NCBI RefSeq assembly: GCF_901709675.1
Contig: NC_051100.1
Location: forward strand, 13,128,286-13,192,285
Length of the DNA stretch: 64,000 bases
Source of the DNA: Syngnathus acus
Lineage: Eukaryota; Chordata; Actinopteri; Syngnathiformes; Syngnathidae
Reading direction: 5' to 3'
Below are positions 13,601 to 26,897 of the stretch, in pieces. Below the pieces are notes generated by a model. The model searched no databases, was not told the origin of the DNA, and was given only the letters and a program-made list of their open reading frames with translations. A program made the translations under genes and the position numbers. Within the stretch, counting starts at the first letter, position 1; every line of letters starts with the position of its first letter.

Positions 13601-14237
13601 CCTTCAAACGTCTGCTGGGGATTGAAATGTAGAAAATGTAACAACAACGACGACAAAGGAATACAGTCACACTTGACTGTAGTGTTACAAAAGGGTGTCT
13701 TATGTTTTTATGTTCACCTTTTGCTTTGCTTCCGAGCCGTATGACATGACAAGATTAAAACGCTCCCTTTTGAATGACACGCTTCATTGAACCGGATCAT
13801 CATCCTTGAGCTTAAATCACATGTAACTCAAGTAAGATTAAGCACCATCATCCTACTCTAAAGTAAATTCAGACATTTGTTTGGAAATACGTACATACAG
13901 CACATTTAAAAATAATTGAGTGTTCGTGTGTCATCTTGATGTTTTGTTTCTGTAATTGTTTCTTTGACCTCCACTTTTTTGCTTGGCAAGGATGAGGAAG
14001 GAACTGGAGATGCATCAGGAAGGAGATCTCGAGCTCCTACTGGAGACTCTCAAGATGGAAGTCCAACACCTCCAGAGCGTACGTACTCATGCCGTGCCCA
14101 CCCTCAGTTTTGAGCTAGCACACCAAGGCTCGATTTTAACACCACAGTGGGGTTATTTTTACACTTGTCGTCATTTCGTCCTTTGAATGTGTTCCTCGTA
14201 GAAGGTGGACAGCTGCGAGGGTGGAGAGCACCCTTAG
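1697..14237 (+). CDS. ccdc172: ccdc172, coiled-coil domain-containing protein 172 (3' six exons, 5' end missing)
   Basis: Six exons are read: 1697-1813, 1881-2040, 10928-11029, 11099-11201, 13991-14078, 14202-14237. Their total is 606 bases (201 codons plus TAG) with consistent phases at every junction: 0, 1 (G|AA), 1 (G|TC), 2 (AT|G), 0. All introns are GT...AG; the donor at 2041 (GTCATG) is weak. The product is Glu/Lys/Leu-rich coiled coil throughout. From memory of human CCDC172 (about 258 residues), blocks such as '[15 protein letters not shown]', '[16 protein letters not shown]' and '[20 protein letters not shown]' align in order. The visible part corresponds to about residue 58 to the end, so the N-terminal exon(s) lie before the window. 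The last exon encodes only [11 protein letters not shown]; it fits in phase but is short and less certain. The large intron 2041-10927 is filled by transposons. The gene converges on the sushi-protein gene ending at 15492. The family is poorly characterised and is reported as testis-enriched. Confidence 0.8.
2211..2894 (-). mobile_element. 5'-truncated non-LTR retrotransposon (FADD-type LINE), 3' end
   Basis: The minus strand encodes the end of a reverse-transcriptase ORF, with '[18 protein letters not shown]', '[19 protein letters not shown]' and '[18 protein letters not shown]'. These are typical of a teleost LINE family distinct from L2 and the same clade as the insert at 45169-46172. The 3' untranslated part contains the 'GCTTTATTGACC' complement common to both. 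The frame is broken between 2390 and 2816, so it is dead. Confidence 0.65.
3341..3837 (-). mobile_element. L2-clade LINE, 3' terminal fragment (probably the tail of element B)
   Basis: It ends at low coordinate in a (TAA)n tract, the usual microsatellite tail of L2/CR1 elements. The minus strand encodes '[17 protein letters not shown]' followed by '[20 protein letters not shown]' and '[17 protein letters not shown]', the end of an L2 ORF2. It begins roughly where element B (7569-9840) stops, which suggests that element A inserted into B and split it. Confidence 0.6.
4039..5868 (-). CDS. L2 LINE ORF2, reverse transcriptase part
   Basis: About 609 codons of uninterrupted reverse-transcriptase frame. 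In order: '[12 protein letters not shown]', '[20 protein letters not shown]', '[15 protein letters not shown]', '[12 protein letters not shown]', '[14 protein letters not shown]', the catalytic 'YADDTQLY' near residue 344, then '[15 protein letters not shown]' in the thumb/C-terminal region. In the family this enzyme copies the LINE RNA at a nicked target. The first codon of the open frame is not ATG; the frame is the downstream part of an ORF2 whose endonuclease lies at 5922-7160. The end ('PPKSTPIH') differs from the usual L2 ending, so a frameshift near residue 545 is likely. The lesions suggest it is not functional. Confidence 0.75.
   Translation of the reverse strand: MHKQAYKEHQKAYSKALGTARAQFYSNIINNTPGNSKQLFSTINHFLKPQPTTPTESSEVVCNNFMTFFTAKVDNIRTQPLSSSGPSTSPPPPFLLPGTVQPLRCFSPILQSEVEDIIKKMKPSTCALDPFPTALIKQQTSAISPLITNVINLSLQSGSVPPALKTAIITPLLKKPSLDPDNLANYRPIYNLPFLSKVLEKVVAAQLHTHLTRNNIAEKFQSGFRSGHSTETALVRVTNDLLMAADAGSPSLLILLDLSAAFDTVHHNILFNQLHSTGFSGTALTWLQSYLSNRTEYVSLGGKKSDTHTVTSGVPQGSVLGSTLFTLYMLPLGNIIRKFGISYHCYADDTQLYLKLDPPPSTTQPPPSPSSILSLCLEEIKAWMNLSFLQVNSDKTQAMLIGTPHQIHACPITSISFAGHTIPLSDNVTNLGVKLDPQLNLESHIKHICKTSFFHLRNISKLRRTLTLMDAEKLVHAFISSRLDYCNALLLLGIPSKSLQRLQYIQNSAARILMRVRKSDHITPILRSLHWLPIKFRPPHSPVYPRTCSPIPQRTPCPQTCHPKPPLIQFTPSPRPENQVAHHGRPGLLPCSPHTVELPPRPPKSTPIH
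5922..7160 (-). pseudogene. L2 LINE leader and AP-endonuclease region, internally deleted
   Basis: The later half shows apurinic-endonuclease motifs: '[18 protein letters not shown]', '[16 protein letters not shown]', '[14 protein letters not shown]', '[13 protein letters not shown]'. The segment that normally separates the first two motifs (including the 'IYRPP' block) is missing, so roughly 80-90 residues of the nuclease fold are deleted. The first half (residues 1-190) is low-similarity sequence with repeated '[22 protein letters not shown]' units of about 20 residues. The frame breaks at a homopolymer before the reverse-transcriptase part. Confidence 0.6.
7569..8867 (-). CDS. L2 LINE reverse transcriptase, element B
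   Basis: A 432-codon frame with the L2-type blocks '[15 protein letters not shown]', '[16 protein letters not shown]', '[16 protein letters not shown]', '[14 protein letters not shown]' and '[11 protein letters not shown]' (catalytic DD near residue 247). It ends in '[19 protein letters not shown]' and '[10 protein letters not shown]', after which the sequence leaves the family. The paralogue in element A is clearly a different L2 subfamily. The upstream endonuclease is in another frame. Truncated and presumably inactive. Confidence 0.72.
   Translation of the reverse strand: MPLSYFQLPSVTDLSKLIRTSKPSTCQLDPLPSSLVIASLPSLLPLITAIIHSSLTSGSVPSSLKTAAVTPLLKKPGLDPNIFNNLRPISNLPFLSKILEKAVASQIQAHLSKNNLYEQFQSGFRPRHSRETALIKITNYLLMAADSGIISILILLDLSAAFHTISHSILLDRLASIGISDTPLDWFHSYLSGRNQFIQLKSFTSDPSPLSSGVPQGSVLGPILFIIYLLPLGLIFRKYNINFHCYADDTQLYVSSKPSSTFAPSSLCACLQDIKTFFTSNFLKMNSDKTETVLIGSKSILSKQPSFNLTIDNSIVSPSPQVKSLGVVLNSTLSFQSHINNTIRSAYFHLRNINRLRPSLTPNSAAILVHSLVTSHLDYCNSLLFGLPHKLLHKLQLVQNAAARIITKTPYSLTFLVGASADGCSSLFFKSK
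8868..9826 (-). pseudogene. L2 LINE endonuclease remnant, element B
   Basis: Two overlapping minus-strand frames give consecutive pieces of an L2 ORF2: '[20 protein letters not shown]', '[19 protein letters not shown]' (9500-9826), then '[17 protein letters not shown]' and '[16 protein letters not shown]' plus linker up to the reverse transcriptase (8614-9657). A frameshift lies near 9560-9650. The N-terminal third of the endonuclease is absent, so the element is 5'-truncated at about 9835. Confidence 0.65.
9869..10318. repeat. Diverged tandem repeat, three units of about 140-155 bp
   Basis: Units start near 9869, 10023 and 10163. Each reads 'GTGTAAAC(A/G)TGT...GGCTC..CTCTGCT' followed by 'GAGGGCATCCGCACAAGACT', then an A/T-rich end 'TTTTTAAACACTTTATTGTA'. 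A fourth related unit lies at 3192-3340, on the other side of the L2 cluster, and A/T-rich half units are at 2160-2210 and 2905-3030. The array is internal to the 2085-10805 element. Confidence 0.7.
11236..11343 (-). mobile_element. SINE 3' fragment
   Basis: It matches in reverse the 3' part of the SINE at 26898-27225: 'CCCATCCCCATGTGATGG', 'GCAGAGGACAAATTTCACC', 'GTGTGACGATCATTGGGACT' and a (TTAATC)n-like tail at low coordinate. Only about 100 bp of the tail half is present, so it is 5'-truncated. It lies in the ccdc172 intron 11202-13990. Confidence 0.65.
12005..12658 (+). mobile_element. hAT (Charlie-like) deletion derivative with 8-bp target duplication
   Basis: Ends CAGCGGTGGCCAACC and GGTTGGCCACCCCTG are inverted repeats. 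CTGTATAG flanks both sides (11997-12004 and 12659-12666), the 8-bp duplication diagnostic of hAT. Subterminal 'GGCTCGCGAGCCGCATGCGG' is present. It carries the N-terminal zinc-finger part of a transposase and lacks the catalytic part. Confidence 0.85.
12235..12618 (+). pseudogene. hAT transposase N-terminal fragment (BED-type zinc finger)
   Basis: About 110 residues with a BED-finger arrangement: '[20 protein letters not shown]' followed by '[16 protein letters not shown]' (Cys-x2-Cys, later His-x4/5-His), then '[20 protein letters not shown]'. This resembles the N-terminus of Charlie-type transposases. It has no ATG of its own in frame near the start, no dimerisation or DDE region, and the frame runs into the 3' terminal repeat. 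A relic inside the 12005-12658 element. Confidence 0.7.
12667..13990. other. Intron sequence of ccdc172
   Basis: Unique-looking sequence between the hAT derivative and the exon at 13991. I see no exon, repeat family or RNA gene here. The acceptor before 13991 has a T-rich tract (CCACTTTTTTGCTTGGCAAG). Confidence 0.5.
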
Positions 14238-14276
14238 ATGCGGCACATTGTTGTTGTGGGCGGTGCAAGGGAGAAC

Positions 14277-14282
14277 ATTAAA
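14277..14282 (+). terminator. Candidate polyadenylation signal of ccdc172
   Basis: ATTAAA lies 40 bases after the TAG at 14235-14237. It is the commonest variant of AATAAA and is the first signal-like hexamer after the stop. Confidence 0.45.
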
Positions 14283-15340
14283 ATGTAGGTGGACCTTGGA
14301 TTTTCTGACATAATTGCAAACCAAAGGTTACAAGCTTTTGGTGTCGTGAGATCATATGTGATGGCAAATATTCATCTTTGGGTTCCTACCCATTAAAAAA
14401 AATGTCGTTCAAGTCTGCTTTGGCAATCTAGCATGCCGCTTTATTGGCAATTCTTAGCATGCATGCATTCTATTAATCAGTTTGATGTTGAGCTTTTGAG
14501 ATGTTCCTCAATCAGCAAAAGCATGAGTATCAGATGCCTTGAAACGATGATCATCGATGTTTATCTTGGGGTGTTTAGGTGTGTGAAGTGTTTACACTCT
14601 CTTTTTAAAATCTAAAAACGGTCTTGCCGTCAATTGTAAATTATACCAGTTCAACAGTTCCAATTTCAAATTCTTAATTCTTAGTTGGACCTCGCCGCAG
14701 ACTCTGTGACACAGTGTGCAATGCAGTAACTAGTTACTAAGCATGTCTTTTTTTTGTTTTCTTAGCCTGCATGGCGTGTCAAAAAATTGGTATTTGTGGA
14801 CACACACATGGTAGAGGGTTACTTTAAAAAAACAAAAAAACAAATTGATTTACCTTCATAAAAGTAACCATCTACACACAGTAGAGGGTTACTTAAAAAA
14901 AAAAGATTTACCTTCATAAATGTTTTCATTATCCTAGAAAAATACAGCTGATCTTTAAATTCTCCATTCGCCTCACATTGAGTGAAGTTGAGATCTTGGG
15001 TGTGGCAAATAGCGTAGAGCTGATCTTTAAATTCACCATTTTCAGTCTTTAGTGTAGCAAATAGCGTAAGTGTGACTTCTTTAAACCTGTACATAGACGA
15101 GGAGGAATAGAATGAATGATTTTGTTTCCCAGTGTGGCATCCTTACGTCAGTGTAGTAAGTGGTGTCATGCTGTCCTCTAGTGCGCAATGCCTGCATGGA
15201 TTTTTATTTTCTCATTTCGAAGACTGCTGGAATGGGCTCTGGCATGCCCGCAAAGCCGTTTGCGTAATGAATGGATCGATAGATGGAATTTTGAAGTTAG
15301 TTTTTTTTCCATTTAGAGGCCAAATTCCACAATGTGAACT
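14283..15340. other. Intergenic space between convergent genes
   Basis: About 1.05 kb of A/T-rich sequence between the ccdc172 end and the polyadenylation signal of the sushi-protein gene. Two imperfect local duplications are visible: 'GTAGAGGGTTACTT' at 14811 and 14881, and 'GAGCTGATCTTTAAATTC' near 14947/15017, both with AGCGTAG/TGTGGCAAATAGC context. No coding exon was recognised. Confidence 0.45.
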
Positions 15341-15346
15341 TTTATT
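15341..15346 (-). terminator. Polyadenylation signal of the secreted sushi-protein gene
   Basis: AATAAA on the minus strand (TTTATT on plus), about 145 bases after the stop codon at 15494-15492. The position fits a short 3' untranslated region. Confidence 0.6.
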
Positions 15347-15491
15347 TTCAAAGTGCATTTGGAAAGTAGTTGTAGCCACTCACTTTCCACATTGTCACAA
15401 AAAGGGGTGTTTGAAACAAATAGATCAAAGGATAAGACAAACACCAAGTGAAGCACTGTATACTTTGCGGACGCTCCGATCGTTTTCATGT

Positions 15492-19183
<3,692 letters not shown>

Positions 19184-19277
19184 TTTCGCTCGTTGTTCAG
19201 CGCTACTAAAAATATCAAACAGTGGTGGTGAATGTATTGACTCGGCCTTTGGGAGCAAAGTACGGTCCCCGAACGGG

Positions 19278-19292
19278 ATTGGCTAATATTGG
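19278..19292 (-). promoter_or_regulatory. Paired CCAAT boxes upstream of the sushi-protein gene
   Basis: On the minus strand CCAATATTAGCCAAT gives two CCAAT boxes 10 bases apart, about 95-110 bases before the ATG at 19183. No clear TATA box. This supports the start exon and the gene's orientation. Confidence 0.5.
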
Positions 19293-19423
19293 CTGTTTCA
19301 AAACATTGATTTGACGACTTTTAAACAGTACGGGTTGTAATGAAAAAGGTTCCTCTAAAAGGGGGGAAAAGAACTGAGCTGTTGTGGAAAATAGGTTCCA
19401 GAGTCCCTGTTAGCTAGAAAATC

Positions 19424-19475
<52 letters not shown>
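19424..19475. repeat. (GATT)n microsatellite
   Basis: About twelve GATT units in a row, pure. Confidence 0.95.
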
Positions 19476-19478
<3 letters not shown>

Positions 19479-20097
19479 CAGACGTATCATGGAAAATCCC
19501 TGCTTTTATATTCATTTTATTGTGTACTTGGAGACTCCAAGATAGTAGAAAAGTGTAATCTATCCCTCCAGGTGCTGCAGAGATACTTTTATGATCTGTT
19601 TGGGGGCTATTTTTTTCTCCGTTCAGTTTTCTCCGTTTTCTATTACGTATTTTTATCTATTACATCACATTGGTTGTGGCGGCACTACCAAACAGGGTAA
19701 TGGGTGTGACCAAATGGTTTTGCAAATTCTTTCTTAGTCGGAGAGACTTTTGTAGTCCAAATAACTCAAGGAGAGATCAAAATATTCCGTTGTTGGTTGC
19801 ATCAATTCACACAACTCATTGCATCATCCCCCAGCATCAGAACCTCAAAGAAGTGCCTGGTCAAATTTCATTTTTCAAGCAGTGTTCCCACGTCTGTGTC
19901 CTGCTTGTTCAAGGACGAGTGTTTCAGAAATCTTTTGTCAGTATAGAGAAGGATTTGCCGAAGACTTTGTTTTGTTGATGGTTCAGTTCCTTCAATCTAT
20001 GGAAACGACGGACACGGTAAAGTGGTAAGCTTGAGATGACACAAAATAACCGTGTCTTTTTCACGTGTTTAACCACTTTCACGTTGGAGAGTCAAAC

Positions 20098-20236
20098 TGG
20101 TTTGCTCCTGTTCCCTCCCACATTCCAAAAACGTGCATAGTACGCTGATTGACCGTTCCAAATTGTTGACAGGTTTGAGTGGTTATTTGTCTGTGTGTGC
20201 CCTGCCATATGCTGGCGACCGCTTCAGGGTGTTCAG
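20098..20236 (+). mobile_element. Old V-SINE/Mermaid-like fragment
   Basis: The central SINE blocks 'CCCTCCCACATTCCAAAAAC' and 'GTGTGCCCTGCCATATGCTG' are recognisable relative to the young copy at 54099-54472, but diverged and without head or tail. Confidence 0.5.
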
Positions 20237-22805
20237 CTGATCAGATCGGTGCAAAGTCTACTGGCCGGTATGCTGACAATGTGTTTCTGGCTACTATATT
20301 TTGTTGCTCGATGTTTAATGAAATGAGCAGCAGTGGCTGTATCCCTCCTCCTCTGTGGAACCACCTGTCAAGGTTTACATTTTGCTCTAACTTGCAGTGG
20401 TAGGTGATTTACCTTCATGAAGACGTGCAGTTTAGTCAACTGTACTGTCGTCTCAAGAATGATACGCCCTCCAGTGAGGTGTTTGGTGAGCCTGAAAAAA
20501 AGTTCAGCATGTACATCCCGCTTGGAGCAGAAGGTGGTGCTGATAGCTCCCGTTTTTAGCACAGACGGCTAACACCACTGAGCGACCCTGCTTTCAAGCC
20601 TAAAGTCAGCATCAAAGCAAACATCTCCGCCGTGACGCAGTGTCGGTCGCAGCGCGGCGTCGGCAAGCACCTGAATAATACAAGGCCATGTGATCCATTA
20701 TGGATGCATGACAATCAGTAGCCGCATGAATAATTTAGGCTTGTAGCAGAAACGCTTGCGCTCGTTAACACGCAAAATTGTCTCTTTGCGTTTGATTCCA
20801 GCTGCCCCGGAGATTTGCCATCCTTTGCTCCGCGCTGGCATTGAACTCTTTGCCTTTCGGCTCTCTCGCTTTGTGCTGGCATGTGTGTTTTTCCGCAACT
20901 TTTATCAGAGTGAAATGTCGTGTGCTGTGATACACCAGTTACACTCGGCGCGCTTACTTTGAAAGCCATTCAAAGTGAGTCGAAGAATTGTTGTCACAAT
21001 TTTTAACTATTGGCTTTTAAGCGGTCGGGCCTTCAGAAGAGATGGGTGCCTGATTTTCAACAGTGACTATAAAATTGAGTCAAACAAAAGTCAAATCCGT
21101 ATTGCGCAGTTTTAGAGACCAAACTTATAAACAAAAAATGAAAATATCTCAAAAGCCTGAATTGCTTGAAAAAAGTATATCAAGTTCAAAAAATACTTTC
21201 GGCTTACATTGAGCCTTCTCTGTTTCTAATTTTTCTATTGAGCGATGTAATCCGGATGACAGAGAGTGCGATTTTTCTTCCATTTGCAAAACGAAAAAAA
21301 CCCAACAAAACAACAATTCTCCACAGCGTAGGCGTGAATGAATTAAAAACAACAAACAAATAAAATAAAAAGAAGACAAGTGGCAACCCGTTGTCCGTTG
21401 CGGATGGGATTGATGGGGCTAATGTGCACTAAAAGCTTTTCACGGCACTCCTCTTCATGAAACATTTGCCCAGCTCCTGTTTGAAAGAAGACATCTAAAT
21501 TATGCCCGTCGTGCGCCCGCATGGAAAGCGTGTACCTAATACCTTGTGCAGTTTGCCCTGAGCCGCATTTCCACCCCTACGTGACGTACGGCTTTAATTT
21601 CCTGTTTTTATGCTGGCGTAAATGAATGCCACCTGAATAAAGCTACGGAGGCTCATAAACTTGACGTAGTGGAGCCACTTCGCAGCTCAATTCATGAGCA
21701 GTTTTTGGGGGGTAATTCAATTTAGATAACATGTTTGTGTTTTTATGATGCGTCACACTTTGAGCACACCTGGAATAACAAAAATCGGGCGTCATCATGC
21801 CTCACTAAGGGAGTAGAAGATATCGAGAATTTGTGTTTTTTGTTCTTGTTCGTTCGGGATAGGTCGCTGTCCAGGAATAACCTACTTGAGGATTAACATG
21901 ATTCAAGAGCGCAGTTCTAGAGAACTAAGGGGGAAGGACTGACTTCTTCCTGCCTTCTCAGATCATTTCAACTGTGCTAAACACAGACGACTACTGAAGT
22001 GTTTTCCCTTTAGGTTCTAATTTGTGTCGTTATAAATGTCCCTGTTGTCTGTTTATATGTCCATTAAGATGATTTATTCTCGAATCATTCAGTGCCACGG
22101 ACTCGTTATTGCCACTGACGAGCAATCTGTCGTCTGAAAACCTCCAACCTGTTTGATTTGCTTTTCAACCTCCCGCCGTTGGGGAAGTTGCAACTCTTGC
22201 CACCATTAGGCCCTGATTTCAGTTGATCTTCCGAAATTGTTCCAAAAGGCCAGGAAGCTATAAATGGGCTCTTCTATTGCCTGTCACGTTTTGAAAATGG
22301 GAAACCTTTGATGTGCAAGGTGTAAGGACACTTGCTAAATCTTAATGAAGTCCTGTTTCAAACAAGGCCAAATATCCAACAGCAACAATTTTGCCCATGT
22401 GTTTAGTAATCTCCACTCTTAATGGCAGCCACTGCAAGCATGCAACCATTCGGACATAGCATTTGCCGCCCTAATTTTACTTTTTTTTTTTTTTAGCAAA
22501 ACGTGACACTGACATGGGAAACAATTCCGCTTAAGAAAATAACTTGTCATTTGAATGGCAAAATCAACCCTCCTCAGGCAAAATGTGATGTTTTTGAGAC
22601 TCGAAACATCTTTTTGCTGGGAAAAAGTACAGCGAGCTACCCACAGGTGGCAGTGGCATTACGTGACTGTGGAGAGCAGTGCTTTGAGGAGAGCAAGCAC
22701 ATCTCGGAAACACGCGCTCACACTGAGTACAGAGCGCCATGCGAACGGTGAATTTGAGAGTGTGTCGCTTGTAAAATATTCATCTTTAATAAGCGACACG
22801 GTCCC
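20237..22805. other. Unique non-coding region
   Basis: No exon chain, repeat family or RNA gene recognised. Base composition is mixed; an oligo-T run lies at 22481-22494. The short frames here lack splice context and protein-family resemblance. Confidence 0.4.
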
Positions 22806-22990
22806 ACCTTCACCTCCCACTTCATCTCCGCTCCGTGGCCACTTGACGAGAGCAGCGGGACCGCTCGCCATCTTCTCGTTTCCAAGTGCGCAGCGCGGCT
22901 AAATTAGCACGCTAAGCACAGCTCGACCTGCTTTCCAGCCTGTGGCCGCGCTCTGGCCCGCCTGTGACGCCAGATTGGATTTTTAGTGTA
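22806..22990. repeat. Diverged duplicated segment, copy 1
   Basis: Similar in the same orientation to 24601-24765. Shared blocks in order: 'CTTCATCTC', 'CTGCTCGCC', 'CGTTTCCAA', 'GCGGCTAAATTAGCACGCTAA', 'GCTTTCCAG', 'GCCCGCCTGTGACGCCAGAT'-like, 'TTTTTAGTG'. I estimate roughly 70% identity by eye. Neither copy has an open frame or a known repeat signature. Confidence 0.55.
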
Positions 22991-23529
22991 TCTGCAGGAA
23001 TTTCTGTTCAGATGCAATTTTGGGCAATCTGTAGTCTTTTCATGCGCCAGCATTTTGGATTTACATGGAAACTAGCACTCTTTACCATCTCTGTCATGTT
23101 TATGACAATATTTTGAATTGTAGTCAAATACCATATTTTCCGGACTATAAGTCGCTCCGGAGTACAAGTCGCACCAGCCATAAAATGCATAATAAAGAAG
23201 AAAAAGAAACATATATAAGTCGCACCGGAGTAAAAGTCGCATTTTTGGGAGAACTTTATTTGACAAAATCCAACACCAAGAACAGACATGAACAGGCAAC
23301 AACAGGCAAAACAATATGGTATGCTAACGTTACATAAACACAAACGAGGAGCTGAGAACATGCCTGACGTAACATTAACAAATAATTAAATCCATCGAAA
23401 TCTTCGTCCTCTGTGTCACTTAAGAAAAACGCTGCTGCTGCAGTTGCAGTTCCAGTTATTCCACAGGCCTATATAACTATATATAAACTATATATCAATT
23501 AACTATAACATAAATAACAATTTTATTGA

Positions 23530-24140
23530 ACCAACCGTCCATCCATCCATTTTCTGTAACGCTTCGTCCCCATGAGGGTCGTGGACATGCTGGAGCCTAT
23601 CCCAGCGGTCATCGGGCAGTAGGCGGGGGACACCCTGAACCGGTTGCCAGCCAATCACAGGACACAGAGACGAACAACCATCCGCACTCGCACTCACACC
23701 TAGGGGCAATTTGGAGTGCTCAATCAGCCTACCAAGCATGTTTTTGGGATGTGGGAGGAAACCGGAGTGCCCGGAGAAAACCCACGGGGAGAACATACAA
23801 ACATGCAAACTCCACACAGGGAGGGTCGGAGGTGGAATTGATGATGATGATGATAGAACTTTATTCATCCCACAGTGGGGAAATTTACTTGTCACAGCAG
23901 CGTACAAGAGTGCAACAATACAAGTGCCAAATTTAAAAAAGGATAAATACCAGACAAGGACAAAGACAAGTGCCACTAGTAGCTGTAGAGACGAAACACA
24001 ATTTGATCAGGCACCACGCATGTTTTAGAGTCTGACAGCAGTGGGAATGAAGGACCTGCGGAATCTTTCCTTCCTACAGGTAAGAACCCGCACCCTCCTA
24101 ACTGTGAGACGGACGTGCTAACCAGTGCACCACCGAGCCG
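23530..24140 (-). mobile_element. V-SINE/Mermaid-like SINE, interrupted
   Basis: Minus orientation: the (ATCC)n tail is at 23536-23550 and the tRNA-like head near 24080-24138 ('GTGCTAACCAGTGCACCACC'). Conserved blocks 'GGGATGTGGGAGGAAACCGG' and 'CCCGGAGAAAACCCACGG' are present. It is split at 23836-24078 by a LINE tail. GTCCATCC on both flanks may be the target duplication. Confidence 0.7.
23836..24078 (-). mobile_element. 5'-truncated LINE 3' tail nested in the SINE
   Basis: It begins with (TGA)n and 'ACTTTATTCATCCCACAGTG' followed by 'GGGAAATT', a 3' end frequently seen in teleost LINEs. It continues with the C-terminal-like 'TCTGACAGCAGTGGGAATGA' and interrupts the SINE head. Confidence 0.55.
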
Positions 24141-24600
24141 TCCATCCGTGTCACTCCAAATCATTAAATCCATCGAAATCTTCGTCCTACGTGTCACTTA
24201 CAAACAACGCCGCTGCTGACTCCGGAAGTACATGCGGCGCTGAGGTCAGACTCATTGTCAGTTGCGGTTATTATTCCACAGGCCTAGTGCGCCCTCATGC
24301 GGTTTATAGTGAAAATAACATGTGAAGTGATCAACTATACTAGCAAGTAAGTAATATGTTAATGATCATTAACACACATCGCACATCGCCTGTCTGGGCC
24401 GTCAAGTCGCACCAAACTATGAAAAAAACTGCGACTTATAGTCTTTAAAGTACCGTATTTTTTTTTTGTCAACCATTGCGTTGTCTTGCACAAATTGTCC
24501 AAATCTTCTAAATTTCATTCCTCTGCAGTAAATATTGTATTGTTATAGTCCTTCATGAAAGCGGACCGATAATTATTGTGCAATGCAATCCCTTCCCTCT

Positions 24601-24765
24601 TCATCTCTACTCCACATGACTTTGCGGCAACAGAACTGCTCGCCGTCCTCTTCCTGTTTCCAAATGTACAGTGTGGCTAAATTAGCCCGCTAAACACAAT
24701 TCAACCCGCTTGCCCCTGGCTGTGCTGCGGCCCGTCTGTTACGCCAAATTTGATTTTCAGTGGCA
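24601..24765. repeat. Diverged duplicated segment, copy 2
   Basis: Partner of 22806-22990. It retains 'GTGTGGCTAAATTAGCCCGC', 'CAACCCGCTTGCC' and 'GTTACGCCAAATTTGATTTT'. The two copies flank the inverted-repeat element at 23131-24450, so the duplication may be older than that insertion. Confidence 0.55.
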
Positions 24766-26897
24766 AGCTACTGCGGTTTGAACACGGTTTGATTTCCTCC
24801 CCGGGCACGGTGACGCCAGCACTTAGTGCACCGTAATTAAAAGCGAACTGGGGATAGTCGGACCGACCGATTAAAGCCAAGCAAGACCTGGCATCGGCGG
24901 GCGGCAGCAACAGCAGGGACGCTTCATTAGCTGGGCCGATGGCTTCGTAACGACATCCTCCGCCGACTGTGACTCATCTGTGCCGTCGGATGCGCTGAAG
25001 AAGAGAAGATGTGGGAGGAGACCTAACACCAACAAGTATAGAAGAAATATTCACTCATAAAAAGAAACAAACATATTAGATTGCAGATGAGAGGATCGCA
25101 TCTACCGTAGATTGTAAAGTTGATTTATTAAATTACTGTCTTCGACCTGGCACACACGGTGATCCTTCAAATTTAAAAAAAATTGTTTTTTTTTTATCTC
25201 TGGCAGAGTTCACAAATAAAGATAAAGCAATTAGGAATTCAACTGGTTTTGTTTTCTGTGTGGTTTGCTGATGATCTCAACACAGAACACCACCACTAAC
25301 GGTCTAGAGTCCAGTCCTCCGAGGCAGAGCTCTCACAGGATCTCACAAACGCCATGACAAGATGACACTTATGGGTTAGTGTCCAAAGATGCCGAGTGTT
25401 TCCAAAAAGGAACGAAGATGGGAACGTTGTAAAATGCTCAGTCGGGAAGAGATGAAACCCGATTGTCTTCATTTAGTATGTACTCGGCCTTAGGGCAAGT
25501 CATCGAACCTCCCACCAGGACCGAGCAAAATTCAAAATTTTGGTCAAATAAAAGTCCACAGACAATTTATATACATGGGAATGGCCAAAATGACTCTAAA
25601 AACTATGCTGGAGTTCCCATTTATTTTCAGTTAGAGCCATAAAGGTTGAATTAGGCTGCTAGTTGGATTCTTCTTTTTAGTGACCTGGACTTCTGTATTG
25701 TCTTCCAAACTTTTAGGGGTTGAATTTTTGCCTTGGTGACCAACGATGCTCAACAACAGAGCATTGTTCTTTCCCACCATAATTTGTGAAACAATCATCC
25801 TCCTGGGGACAGACCCACAGAGGCGCAACATTTTCAACAAACGAGAAGAGTCCCGTTGCCTCGATTCAACCATTTCAAATTACCATGACCTGAATGACAC
25901 AGAATGACACAGGTACAGTTACCAGTCTGATACTATAATTCAGTTTCACATTCAATTCGCGTTCGACTTTCTCCTCTTATTCTGTGTCTGTGCTGTTGAT
26001 ACAGCTCCCGAGGAACAACTAATAGCATCACCTCTAATTGATTGAATCAATCCATTGATTGATCACTTCTTTTGACGACATGCTGTATCTCCCTCTCGGA
26101 AATCCCGATTAGACTCCGTGAGGCTCAGTGAGATTATGTCCGCCGAAGTCTTTTTCCCTGTCAGCAAACACATTAAGTTACTTCATCTACCTTTCAATTA
26201 CCGTCACAGAGGATATTACGGCATGGCTGGGCTTTTCTGTCGGCCTAAGAACTGCGTGGCGAGTGGGATAGCCTGGCGGAAAGCCAATGGGATATGAGGC
26301 TGAGGCGCTATTCTTTCCCTTTCTCTGGTGCTCCCTCTCTTGATCCACATTAATCCCCGAGAGCCCCGGGATGATAATGGGTAATGGATCGGCGGACCCC
26401 TCCCCGGCAGGCAGACGTTGTTAGCCGTGCTGAGGCCGCACATCGCCTGTCTGGGCCGCGCGTTGACGCCGATTAGCAGGCTAACGGGATTAGCGTCCGT
26501 CCTCACTCAGTGTGTACACCACTTTCTCTTCTCCAGTTTTCAAGCGCAATTTAGAGCGAGAGGGGAAATTCGGGAGAGGAAAGTTCACATGCAAGAATCT
26601 GTGGGGAATTAGATCTATAAAACGCATCCAGGAGTGACTTTCTCAACATGGTCAAAAAGTCTAACTTCAAATGAGAGTCCAGAATTTGACCATTAAAACT
26701 CAGCAAGGTAGCCAAGCAAAAGTATGGTTGACGTATGGTTGCACTGTAACATCAAAAAGTTGGGGAAAATCTAAATCCTCTTTGTTGGCCAAGCGTGTTT
26801 AAGAACACGCAAGGCATTTGTGCTGGGTGGGTGTCAAATAGTGCCCCCAAGTAACAATGCCAATAACCCTCACATGAAGTTGTGGAACACATTCATG
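24766..26897. other. Unique non-coding region
   Basis: No exon chain or repeat family recognised. Homeobox-type 'TAATTGATTG' motifs near 26033-26060 are common in such DNA and were not pursued. Confidence 0.4.

Larger units (their letters stand above)
23131..24450. mobile_element. Inverted-repeat DNA element (ATAAGTCGC type), with nested SINE and LINE tail
   Basis: The left end CCATATTTTCCGGACTATAA follows TA, and 'GTCGC' motifs repeat inside. The right side carries 'GCGACTTATAGTCTTTAAAG' then TA. Internal blocks 'ACAGACATGAACAGGCAACA' and 'CATCGAAATCTTCGTCCT' are shared with the copies at 28866-30126 and 63301-64000. Interrupted by the V-SINE at 23530-24140. Confidence 0.75.

Noticed and set aside
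19184-22805. Further upstream exons or a second gene
   Set aside because: I looked for signal-peptide or phase-linked exons on both strands and found none that chained together.
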